DNA of 33,782 nucleotides from Candidatus Effluviviaceae Genus V sp. Its GTDB lineage: Bacteria > Joyebacterota > Joyebacteria > Joyebacterales > Joyebacteraceae. Positions 9,971 to 17,353 of this stretch are shown here, piece by piece. The position numbers were made by a program, and so were the translations under genes. The stretch spans positions 1-33,782 of the forward strand of contig WJMD01000068.1 of the NCBI GenBank assembly GCA_014728125.1, in the 5' to 3' direction. Below the pieces are notes generated by a model, which saw nothing but the letters and a program-made list of their open reading frames with translations, was not told the origin of the DNA and did no database searches. Each line of letters opens with the position of its first letter. The first letter of the stretch is position 1.

Positions 9971-11704
9971 TCAACCGCGGAACGTCCACGTGAACCCGGC
10001 CTCCAGACGCCTTCCGGCGGCCGGCACGAGGGGCGTCCCGGCGTGCTCCGTCTCAAGGACATCCCGTACCACGGCGTACACCGCGGCCGACCCCGCCCGA
10101 CCCCGCACCTCGAGGTCGAGCCGGGACGACGCGTCCTCGACGGCACCCTCCCAGGGACCCCGCGCCAGACCGGACTCGTGGGTCACGACGGCCGACCAGC
10201 GCGTGCGGAGATAGCCGCGCGCGAAGAAGGAGGCGTGGAACCAGCCCTCGGCCGAGGCGGACACCGCCGGCGACGGCCCCCCAGCGATGAGCGAGCTCTC
10301 CTCTCCGGAGGCCAGCAGGGTCGCGTCGAGCCGCCAGCCGGCGGCGGCGCGTCCTCCCGCCTCGACCCAGAGCGACGCAGAGCCGGTCGTCTCGTCGGGA
10401 GCGTTCGCCGGCCGACCCGCTTCGATAGAGAGCTCGACCGGGTCAACGAGCCGAGCCGCGCCCAGTTCGAGGCCGGCGCCCGAGAGGAAAGAGGAATCGC
10501 GGATCGACACGAGGAGGGCGACGGCGCCTTCCGGATCGAGATCCGGACGGCCGGCAACCGTTCGTTCCACCCCGTCGGCGGAGGGCAGCATGAGCGGCAC
10601 GGCCAGCCGCTCCACGACCGACGGATGCCTTGAGACGACGAGCGCCCTGGCGTCGAGCCGCCTCCGGCCGATCCTCGTCGACCAGGCGACCTCGGCCTCG
10701 GGAAGCGTCAGGCCTCGCCTCCGCACGGCCCCGGCCCGGAGCGAGACCGTACCCCCGAGCGCCTCGAGAGCGCGCGACACCGACGCCGCGGCCGACCACA
10801 CGTCCTCGTTCCTCTGGAAGAGGGCACCGCGGGCGCCGATGTGCCCCACGGAAACGTCGACCGCCTCGACGACGCGGCCGGTCTCGATACGCAGCGAGGC
10901 ACCGACGAGACCGAGCTCACCGGTCCGAGTCACGCCGGCGCGGTCGTCCTCGACCCGGCGGGATCCACTGAAGAGCGCGATCGTCGCACGACCGCCCTCG
11001 AGGATGACCTCGCCCGCGCCCGCGACGCGCCGGCTGCCGAGTTCCGACGGCTCGAGCTCCTCGAACCTCCGAACGCGCTCGGGAGCCATCCTCAGACCGC
11101 GCGCACGCACGTTCCAGCCGCCGCTCGTCACCGTTCTGAGACGCGCGGAGAACGGCCGGTTGTCGAAGCGGGCGGTCGCCCCGGGACCGTCGGCGCGCAG
11201 CGAGCCGCCGGCCAGTTCGAGGGAACTCGTCGTGTCGGCGAAGGCGCGCCCGAAGACGCCGCTCCACGACTCGACGAGGTCTCCGCCGCGCATCGAGAGA
11301 CGGGCGGCGGAGAGCCCGTAGCCGTCAGGGGGATATCCGCCGAACGGGAGGAAGGAGGCAGTCCCGTGGGCCGCGTCGTGTGAGACCGGCCGCACGCCGG
11401 ACAGCGTGGAGACGTCCGGTCCCTTGAGGACGACCGTCGAGCCGTCTACGGCGTAGGCCGCAGTCAGATCGAGTCCGGACCCGAGCCAGTCGGTCCAAGA
11501 GACGGCGGAGTTCGAGGGGAACGAGAGCGACGCCGGAAGTGGTCCGAGGGCCCACGTACGAGCGTATCCGGGAACGCCCGGTCCGACCGGGCGTCCGCCG
11601 CAGCACGCCTGCGGCGGCGCCGCGAGGAGCACCGCGGCGACCAGGGCGGGAACCAGAAGTCGTCCCGCCGACCGGGCATGCCGTCTACCCTCTCCCGAAC
11701 GCAC
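9971..11704 (-). CDS. Predicted outer-membrane beta-barrel protein, function unknown
   Basis: About 577 residues. I do not recognise a family. After a basic start there is a hydrophobic signal segment (LLVPALVAAVLLAAPPQA) followed by CC. The rest is a long run of alternating polar/hydrophobic short strands separated by turns (for example GTVSLRAGAVRRRG, RWSAVVTHESGL), and it ends in FTWTFRG, whose aromatic-rich last strand is typical of barrels. I chose the GTG at 11704, which precedes the signal segment; the ribosome site is weak. Longer in-frame starts (11764) only add Cys-rich residues encoded inside the upstream gene. The gene overlaps the ECF-type gene by 20 nt and precedes the ComEA-like gene by 64 nt. 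In Bacteroidota-like genomes HhH domains and barrels can occur in one protein, so this may be a partner for ComEA at the outer membrane. Confidence 0.7.
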   Translation of the reverse strand: MRSGEGRRHARSAGRLLVPALVAAVLLAAPPQACCGGRPVGPGVPGYARTWALGPLPASLSFPSNSAVSWTDWLGSGLDLTAAYAVDGSTVVLKGPDVSTLSGVRPVSHDAAHGTASFLPFGGYPPDGYGLSAARLSMRGGDLVESWSGVFGRAFADTTSSLELAGGSLRADGPGATARFDNRPFSARLRTVTSGGWNVRARGLRMAPERVRRFEELEPSELGSRRVAGAGEVILEGGRATIALFSGSRRVEDDRAGVTRTGELGLVGASLRIETGRVVEAVDVSVGHIGARGALFQRNEDVWSAAASVSRALEALGGTVSLRAGAVRRRGLTLPEAEVAWSTRIGRRRLDARALVVSRHPSVVERLAVPLMLPSADGVERTVAGRPDLDPEGAVALLVSIRDSSFLSGAGLELGAARLVDPVELSIEAGRPANAPDETTGSASLWVEAGGRAAAGWRLDATLLASGEESSLIAGGPSPAVSASAEGWFHASFFARGYLRTRWSAVVTHESGLARGPWEGAVEDASSRLDLEVRGRAGSAAVYAVVRDVLETEHAGTPLVPAAGRRLEAGFTWTFRG

Positions 11705-12293
11705 GGAGCCGCGGCATGATCCGCGGTGCGAGCACGGCGAACAGAATCGCATTGGACACCACATGGACGAGCGAGAAGAACGCGTTCGCCGTGAGCGCCG
11801 CCGCGAGGTCGTGCCGCCACGTCGCCCACGCGAACCCGGAGCCGCCGATCGTCATCCCGGCCAGAGCCAGTCCGACGATCACGGCGCCCTGGTACATCAG
11901 TGTGAGAAGCGCTCCAAGGCCCCCCGAAAGGGCGGTTCTGAGCCCGTCGGCGCCCCGGCCGAGGGGAAGATAGATACGCTCCGTGAGACCGCCGGCCGCT
12001 CCGACGAGGGCCCAGGCGATCACCTGCGCAGCGAAGAGCGTGGGGATCGCGACGCCCGAGCCCGCGGGGTTGAGCCCCGAGTAGAGAGCGGCCGTCAGCG
12101 CGCCGACGAGCGCACCGCGTCCGCCCCCCAGCACGCCGCCCGCGGCGAAGATCGTGAAGGTCACCAGCTCGACGTTCGGCACGGGCGCCAGCAGGAAGCC
12201 GAGGGCGACGGCCGTCCCGACAAAAACGGCGGGCAGCGCCACGTTCCGGAGCAGGGGGCGTCCCGCCGGTCCGTCCTCAGTCGAGTTCGCCAC
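11685..12293 (-). CDS. Putative ECF-transporter S component (substrate-binding membrane protein)
   Basis: 202 residues with about five to six hydrophobic helices. The segment PNVELVTFTIFAAGGVLGGGRGALVGALTAALYSG is given here only in part: key pieces are PNVELVT, a GGVLGGGRGA turn and LTAALYSGLNPAGSG, which resemble the small S-subunits that bind vitamins or metals in energy-coupling factor transporters. The start is a GTG at 12293 that overlaps the lipoprotein gene by 17 nt. No EcfA ATPase or EcfT gene is in the window, so a shared module elsewhere would be needed (group II type). The substrate is unknown; cobalamin, a vitamin precursor or queuosine-type ligands are all possible. Other small multi-helix proteins could look similar, so the family call is tentative. 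Confidence 0.55.
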   Translation of the reverse strand: MANSTEDGPAGRPLLRNVALPAVFVGTAVALGFLLAPVPNVELVTFTIFAAGGVLGGGRGALVGALTAALYSGLNPAGSGVAIPTLFAAQVIAWALVGAAGGLTERIYLPLGRGADGLRTALSGGLGALLTLMYQGAVIVGLALAGMTIGGSGFAWATWRHDLAAALTANAFFSLVHVVSNAILFAVLAPRIMPRLRAFGRG

Positions 12294-12687
12294 GCCCGTG
12301 CTCCGGTCGGTTGGGGCCGACGTCGTCCAGGTCGGTTCCGGTCTCGTCGTCGTCCTGAAGGGGCTGGATGTAGAACTCGATCTCAGCCTGTTGTCCCGGC
12401 GACAGCCTGTGCCAGTTCCGCTGCACCTCGACGACCACCGGCGAGCCGCACTTCGACGGACCGTCGCTCCTGAACTCCTCCGGGAGACTCTCGGGTTCGT
12501 AGATGCTGTAGACCTTGTAGAGAAGCCCGGTGCCGTAGTCGAGACGCCCCTGCGATACGGCGAGTTCGATGAGCGCGCACGAACTGAGGTTCTCGTCCTC
12601 CCCGCTCACGACCTGTTCGTGCGGCACGGTCTCGCCCGCGCACCCTGCGAGGGCCACGGCCGCAGCAACGGCCAGGAGGGTCTTCAT
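12277..12687 (-). CDS. Small secreted lipoprotein, function unknown
   Basis: 136 residues. MKTLLAVAAAVALAGC is a textbook lipoprotein signal with LAGC lipobox, so the mature protein is anchored from Cys16. The mature region has ALIELAVSQGRLDYGTGLLYKVYSIYEPESLPEEFRSD (abbreviate: LIELA, LDYGTGLLYKVY, LPEEFRSD) and SKCGSPVVVEVQRNWHRLSP, then an acidic tail. That middle pattern reminds me of the N-terminal propeptide-like region before the catalytic domain of MXAN_6640-type secreted metallopeptidases; here it stands alone without any HExxH domain. The ATG at 12687 has a strong GGGGAGGAG site (12695-12702) 7 nt upstream. It sits 29 nt after the cyclodeaminase gene and overlaps the ECF-type gene by 17 nt. 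Three Cys remain in the mature part besides the lipid Cys or near it (CA, SC, KC), which might pair. Confidence 0.75.
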   Translation of the reverse strand: MKTLLAVAAAVALAGCAGETVPHEQVVSGEDENLSSCALIELAVSQGRLDYGTGLLYKVYSIYEPESLPEEFRSDGPSKCGSPVVVEVQRNWHRLSPGQQAEIEFYIQPLQDDDETGTDLDDVGPNRPEHGRGELD

Positions 12688-12716
12688 CGCGTCACTCCTC
12701 CCCCGGAGCCCGGGGC

Positions 12717-13343
12717 TCACGCGACCTTCTCGAGGACGGTCCGCATGACGGCGTCCGCCTTGCTGTCGGCCTCCGAGGTGAGATTCTCGAGGGCGGTCCG
12801 GGCCTCCGACACGAACTCGGCATGCTCCTCCGCCGTGATGCCGCCGAGATTGATGAGGACGTTGAGCTTCGCGGCGTGCGCGCCCGCCCTGGCGACGAGG
12901 GCCGCGACGCCGGCGTCCGAGACGGCGTTCCTGTTCCCCTTCTCGGCCGCGACCGCGGCGACGTCGATGACCCGCACGCACTTCTCCATGACGACCAGCG
13001 GGACCGAGGCCGCGTCGACGAGGCCCTGCTGCATCGCGGCCTTACGCTTCGCCTTCTGCTCGTCTGTGTCCTTGGGGAGCTTCAGCGCCTCCATGAAGCC
13101 GTCGAAGGCGTTGGCGTCCTCCTCGATCAGCCGCGTCAGTTCGAGGCGGAGCGACTCGGCCGTCTCGAGCGCGCTCTTCATGTCCGCCTCGACGTCGGCG
13201 TACTTCTTCTTGCCGATCGTCAGGTTGGACACCATCGCCGTCAGGCTCGCGCCCAGAGCACCCGAGAGCGCGGCGACGCTGCCGCCGCCCGGTGTCGGCT
13301 CGTCGGAGGCCAGCTCGGCAAGGAAGTTCGTCAGATCGGTCAT
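12717..13343 (-). CDS. Formimidoyl-THF cyclodeaminase / methenyl-THF cyclohydrolase (FTCD C-terminal family)
   Basis: 208 residues. Family FTCD_C (FchA-like). The signature PTPGGGSVAALSGALGASL is near the N-terminus, followed by MVSNLTIGKKKY and a helical bundle to the C-terminus. It converts 5-formimino-THF to 5,10-methenyl-THF and ammonia, completing histidine breakdown after the transferase encoded just upstream. The ATG at 13343 overlaps the FtcD stop by 4 nt (13340-13343), so the two halves that are fused in animal FTCD are here separate but translationally coupled. Proteins of this family may instead act as methenyl-THF cyclohydrolases; the operon context favours the cyclodeaminase role. 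Confidence 0.9.
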   Translation of the reverse strand: MTDLTNFLAELASDEPTPGGGSVAALSGALGASLTAMVSNLTIGKKKYADVEADMKSALETAESLRLELTRLIEEDANAFDGFMEALKLPKDTDEQKAKRKAAMQQGLVDAASVPLVVMEKCVRVIDVAAVAAEKGNRNAVSDAGVAALVARAGAHAAKLNVLINLGGITAEEHAEFVSEARTALENLTSEADSKADAVMRTVLEKVA

Positions 13344-14251
13344 TCGGTCGCCTCGCTTTCCATCAGTCGGTGCTCGAGGATCTGATCGGGCTGGAAGTCC
13401 TCGAGTCTCAGGTAGAAGTCCGCACAGTCCACGAGCGCCTCGACCGGTACCAGACCGACGATCTCGCTGCCGATCACCGGGACGCCGTAGCGTGCGGCCT
13501 CGCTCTTCACCATCTCGAACACCCGGAAGAGCGGCGTCCCGTGGAAGTTGACCATGTTGATCGAGACCTGGACGATCCCGCGGTCCTTGATCTCGAACCC
13601 CATCGCCTTGACGTGGCGGAGCCCCCCGCCCGAGTGTCGGATCGACTTCGCGATCGTCTTCGCGATGGAGAGGTCGTCCGTGCCGAGGTTGATGTTGTAC
13701 GCCACGAGGAACTGACGCGCCCCGATAGCGATCGCTCCCGCCGTCGGATGGATCCTGTTCGGACCGAAGTCGGGCTCCTTGTCGGGGTTCGTCCCGATCT
13801 CCTTCGACAGACCCTCGAACTGACCCTTGCGGACCTTCGCGAGGTTCTTCCTGTCGCTCCTCGTCGCCGCCTCCTCGTAGAGGAAGACCGGGATCTCGAG
13901 CTCCTCCCCGACGCGCTTGCCCAGCTTCTGCGCCAGCTCGACGCACTCGTCCATCGTGACGTTCTTGACCGGTACGAAGGGGCACACGTCGGTCGCTCCC
14001 ATGCGGGGGTGCTCACCCTCGTGCTTCGTGAGATCGATCAGCTCCCGGGCCTTCTCGATGCCTCGGTACGCGCCCTCGAGGACGGCGCCGGGCTCGCCGA
14101 TGATGGTCACGACGGCGCGGTTGTGGTCGGCGTCCATCTCCCTGTCGAGAAGCGAGACGCCGTCGACGGCGGTCATCGTGCCCACGATCTCCTTGACCAC
14201 CTCGGGTCGCTTGCCCTCACTGAAGTTCGGTACGCACTCAACGAGCTTCAT
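13340..14251 (-). CDS. ftcD: Glutamate formimidoyltransferase
   Basis: 303 residues, the size of a stand-alone FTCD N-terminal half. It transfers the formimino group from N-formimino-L-glutamate to tetrahydrofolate, giving glutamate and 5-formimino-THF. Recognised segments: VECVPNFSEGKR at the start, DREMDADHNRAVVT, the HPRMGATDVCPFVPV block containing the catalytic-region histidine, and FGPNRIHPTAGAIAIGAR. It lies 21 nt after hutI and overlaps the cyclodeaminase gene by 4 nt. Together with hutU and hutI it shows that this organism uses the tetrahydrofolate branch of histidine degradation rather than HutG or HutF. Confidence 0.95.
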   Translation of the reverse strand: MKLVECVPNFSEGKRPEVVKEIVGTMTAVDGVSLLDREMDADHNRAVVTIIGEPGAVLEGAYRGIEKARELIDLTKHEGEHPRMGATDVCPFVPVKNVTMDECVELAQKLGKRVGEELEIPVFLYEEAATRSDRKNLAKVRKGQFEGLSKEIGTNPDKEPDFGPNRIHPTAGAIAIGARQFLVAYNINLGTDDLSIAKTIAKSIRHSGGGLRHVKAMGFEIKDRGIVQVSINMVNFHGTPLFRVFEMVKSEAARYGVPVIGSEIVGLVPVEALVDCADFYLRLEDFQPDQILEHRLMESEATE

Positions 14252-14272
14252 CTGTACCTCCTGAGCTGGTTG

Positions 14273-15562
14273 TCAGTCACGGCGCGCGGCCGAAGCCCTC
14301 TCGACGTCGTACGGGACGCCGCGCTTCACGACCGTCCTCGCGAGGTTCACTCCATAGTGATAGGGAATCGCCCTGTGGTCGTCAACCTCCCACAGCACAA
14401 GATCACAGAGCTTGCCGTTCTCGACGGACCCGACGTCGCGCTCCATCCCGACGGCCGCCGCAGCGTTGATCGTCGATGCCACGAGCACCTCCTCGGGCGA
14501 CATGCGGAGCGTCATCGAGCCCAGGGCCATCACGATCTGCATCGACTCGGTCATCGAGCTCCCGGGGTTCATGTCGGTCGCGAGCGCCACGGGGACGCCC
14601 GCTTCGATCATGAACCGGGCCCGTGCGTAGTCCATCTTCCCCAGGGACAGCGTCGTACCGGGCAGCAGAACCGCGATGACACCCGCGGCGCCCATCGCCC
14701 GAAGCCCCTCGTCCGAGGCGCAGACGAGATGGTCGGCGGAGGCGGCTCCGACCTCGGCCGCCAGCTCGGCACCCCCTGTCGGCGCCAGCTCGTCGGCGTG
14801 GAGCTTCGGTTCGAGCCCGACGTCCTTCGCTGCCTCGAGGATCCTCCGGGACTGGGCCACGTCGAAGACGTGCGCCTCGCAGAAGACGTCGCAGAAGCGC
14901 GCCAGGTCCTCCTCCGCCACCCTGGGGAGCATCTCGTCGGTCACCCGGGCGACGTAGCCGTCGGCGTCGTGCCGCCACTCATCCGGTATCTCGTGAGCCC
15001 CGAGGAAGGTCGGCACGACGTCGACCGCATGTTCGGCGCCCAGCGTTCTGATCGCGCGCAGCGTCTTGAGCTCCGCCTCCAGCTCCAGACCGTAGCCGCT
15101 CTTCACCTCGACCGTCGTCGACCCGTACGCGAGCGCGCGGTCGAGCGACGACCGGCCCACCGTGAGCAGATCGTCCTCCGAAGCGGCGCGCAGGTCGCGC
15201 ACGCTCGAGCGGATGCCGCCGCCCGCCTCAGCGATCTCCTCGTAGCTCGAACCGGCGACGCGCATCGCGAACTCGTGTTCCCGGGTCCTTGCGTAGACTG
15301 CGTGCGTGTGCGGGTCGACGAGCCCCGGCGTGACGAGCGAGCCTCCCGCGTCGATCTCCCGGGCTCCCGGAACGAGCGACACGTCCCGCAGCACGTCGGG
15401 CTCCGAACCGACCGCTGCGATGCGGCCGTCGGACGCAGCGACCGCCGCGCGCTCGACCAGACCGATCTGACCGGCCGATCGGCCGGTTCTGGGTCCGTCG
15501 ACCCCGCGCAGGGTCGCGAGAACGCCGATGTTCCTGACGATCGTATCGGCCGTCACGGACAC
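14273..15562 (-). CDS. hutI: Imidazolonepropionase
   Basis: 429 residues. An amidohydrolase that opens 4-imidazolone-5-propionate to N-formimino-L-glutamate using one metal ion. Metal-binding DPHTHAVYA is in the N-terminal third; AMRVAGSSYEEIAEAGGGI, KLHADEL, ASADHL and ALATDMNPGSS are conserved HutI blocks. The start is a GTG at 15562 with AAGGAGG (15567-15573) only 4 nt away; a second GTG two codons later (15556) gives 10 nt spacing, so the true start is one of these. It follows hutU by 66 nt and precedes ftcD by 21 nt in a hut operon. Confidence 0.97.
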   Translation of the reverse strand: MSVTADTIVRNIGVLATLRGVDGPRTGRSAGQIGLVERAAVAASDGRIAAVGSEPDVLRDVSLVPGAREIDAGGSLVTPGLVDPHTHAVYARTREHEFAMRVAGSSYEEIAEAGGGIRSSVRDLRAASEDDLLTVGRSSLDRALAYGSTTVEVKSGYGLELEAELKTLRAIRTLGAEHAVDVVPTFLGAHEIPDEWRHDADGYVARVTDEMLPRVAEEDLARFCDVFCEAHVFDVAQSRRILEAAKDVGLEPKLHADELAPTGGAELAAEVGAASADHLVCASDEGLRAMGAAGVIAVLLPGTTLSLGKMDYARARFMIEAGVPVALATDMNPGSSMTESMQIVMALGSMTLRMSPEEVLVASTINAAAAVGMERDVGSVENGKLCDLVLWEVDDHRAIPYHYGVNLARTVVKRGVPYDVERASAARRD

Positions 15563-15628
15563 GCTGCCTCCTTCGGTACCGCGGTCGGCTGCTGAAGCGC
15601 CGCGAAACGCTCCTCCGACATTCGTCGC

Positions 15629-17287
15629 TCAGTCGAGCATCGGGATCTTGACACCCTTCTTCCGGGCCCACTCCTCGGCCAGCTCGTAGCCCGCATCGAC
15701 GTGCCGGGCGATGCCGGTCCCGGGGTCGGTGGTCAGGACCCGCTGGAGACGCTCGGCCGCGGCCTCGGTGCCGTCGGCCACGATGACCATGCCGGCGTGG
15801 AGCGACTTCCCGATGCCGACTCCACCGCCGTGATGGAACGATATCCACGTCGCGCCGCCGACCGCGTTCAGGAGTGCGTTCAGGACAGGCCAGTCGGCGA
15901 TCGCGTCGCTGCCGTCCTTCATGCCCTCGGTTTCCCGGTACGGCGAGGCTACCGAGCCGCTGTCGAGGTGGTCGCGGCCGATGACGATCGGCGCGCTGAT
16001 CTCGCCTTTCGCAACGAGCTCGTTGATGGCGAGCCCGAAACGCGCCCTCTCTCCGTAACCGAGCCAGCAGATGCGTGAGGGAAGCCCCTGGAAGGCGACG
16101 CGCTCCTGCGCGAGCTTGATCCAGCGGACGAGCGCGTCGTCCTCGGGGAAGAGCTCGAAGATCAGCTCGTCCGTCCGGTAGATATCCTCGGGGTCCCCGG
16201 AGAGAGCGACCCAGCGGAACGGCCCCTTGCCCTGACAGAAGAGCGGACGGATGTACGCCGGGACGAACCCCGGATAGTCGAAGGCGTTCTCGACGCCGGC
16301 GTCCTTCGCCTGGCCGCGCAGGTTGTTCCCGTAGTCGAACGCCACCGCGCCCTTCTGCCGCATCGCGAGGATCGCCCGGCAGTGCTCGGCCATCGAGCGC
16401 ATGGAGCGCTCGATGTAGCCGTCGGGGTCGCTCGTTCTGAGTTCGAGCGCCTCCTCCAGGGACATCCCGCCCGGCACGTACCCGTTCAAGGCGTCGTGTG
16501 CCGAGGTCTGGTCGGTCACCACGTCCGGGATGACGTCGCGCCGGACCATCTCCGGCAGCACGTCGGCGCAGTTTCCGACGAGGCCGACCGAGAGCGGTCT
16601 CTTCTCGGCCACGGCCTCGCGCGTCATCTCGAGGGCCTCGTCGAGCGAGTCGGCCATCGCGTCGCAGTAGCGCGTGTCGAGCCGCTTCCTGATACGGTCA
16701 CGGTCGACCTCGACGCAGAGGCAGACGCCGCCGTTCATCGTGACTGCGAGCGGCTGGGCGCCGCCCATGCCGCCCATCCCTCCGGTCAGGACGAGACGAC
16801 CCTCAAGGCTGCCGTCGAAGTGCTGCCTGGCGAGTTCCGCCAGCGTCTCGTAGGTCCCCTGCAGGATGCCCTGCGTCCCGATGTAGATCCAGCTCCCGGC
16901 CGTCATCTGACCGTACATGATGAGGCCCTTGCGCTCGAGCTCCCGGAACGCGTCCCACGTCGCCCAGTCGCCGACGAGGTTCGAGTTGGCGATGAGCACG
17001 CGGGGGGCGTCCGGGTGCGTGCGGAAGACGCCGACCGGCTTCCCGGACTGCACGAGCATCGTCTCGTCGTCCTCGAGCTCGCGCAGCGTCGCGGTGATGG
17101 CGTCGAAGGCCTCCCAGCTCCTCGCGGCCTTTCCGCTCCCGCCGTAGACGACGAGTTCGTCGGGCATCTCCGCGACCTCGGGGTCGAGGTTGTTCATGAT
17201 CATCCTGTAGGCGGCCTCCTGCAGCCAGCCCTTGCACGAGAGTTCCGTGCCTCTCGGCGCCCTGATCTCGCGCCCAGACCTGCCCAT
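15629..17287 (-). CDS. hutU: Urocanate hydratase
   Basis: 552 residues, full length. It hydrates urocanate to imidazolonepropionate using tightly bound NAD+ as an electrophile. Visible signatures are [11 protein letters not shown], the glycine-rich NAD site [25 protein letters not shown], and [16 protein letters not shown], which holds the conserved Cys region; [16 protein letters not shown] lies near the C-terminus. I chose the ATG at 17287 because AAGGAGG (17295-17301) is 7 nt upstream; a longer in-frame start at 17326 lacks such a site. It leads the hut operon. No histidine ammonia-lyase (hutH) gene is next to it. Confidence 0.97.
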   Translation of the reverse strand: MGRSGREIRAPRGTELSCKGWLQEAAYRMIMNNLDPEVAEMPDELVVYGGSGKAARSWEAFDAITATLRELEDDETMLVQSGKPVGVFRTHPDAPRVLIANSNLVGDWATWDAFRELERKGLIMYGQMTAGSWIYIGTQGILQGTYETLAELARQHFDGSLEGRLVLTGGMGGMGGAQPLAVTMNGGVCLCVEVDRDRIRKRLDTRYCDAMADSLDEALEMTREAVAEKRPLSVGLVGNCADVLPEMVRRDVIPDVVTDQTSAHDALNGYVPGGMSLEEALELRTSDPDGYIERSMRSMAEHCRAILAMRQKGAVAFDYGNNLRGQAKDAGVENAFDYPGFVPAYIRPLFCQGKGPFRWVALSGDPEDIYRTDELIFELFPEDDALVRWIKLAQERVAFQGLPSRICWLGYGERARFGLAINELVAKGEISAPIVIGRDHLDSGSVASPYRETEGMKDGSDAIADWPVLNALLNAVGGATWISFHHGGGVGIGKSLHAGMVIVADGTEAAAERLQRVLTTDPGTGIARHVDAGYELAEEWARKKGVKIPMLD

Positions 17288-17294
17288 TCTCCTG

Positions 17295-17301
17295 CCTCCT
17301 T
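17295..17301 (-). promoter_or_regulatory. Strong ribosome binding site of hutU
   Basis: AAGGAGG on the minus strand, complementary to the 16S anti-SD sequence, with a 7-nt spacer to the ATG at 17287. It decides the start in favour of the 552-residue form over the longer in-frame reading. Confidence 0.8.
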
Positions 17302-17353
17302 GCCTCTCCGTGGATTTCGCTCTCACCTGCCGCGCCGGCCGGCGACGGGGACC

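Noticed and set aside
12688-12981. N-terminal extension of the small lipoprotein read from an upstream start
   Set aside because: That stretch is Arg/Gly-rich out-of-frame reading of the cyclodeaminase gene; the ATG at 12687 has a strong ribosome site and starts a perfect lipoprotein signal.
13344-13985. Long N-terminal extension of the cyclodeaminase that would suggest a fusion with FtcD
   Set aside because: The extension is a different frame from ftcD, rich in Arg/Gly, with no FtcD motif; the two proteins are separate with a 4-nt overlap.
17333-17344. Perfect 12-bp palindrome CGCCGGCCGGCG between the DinG-like gene and hutU, considered as terminator or operator
   Set aside because: No loop, no T-run, and only one copy; chance is a sufficient explanation.
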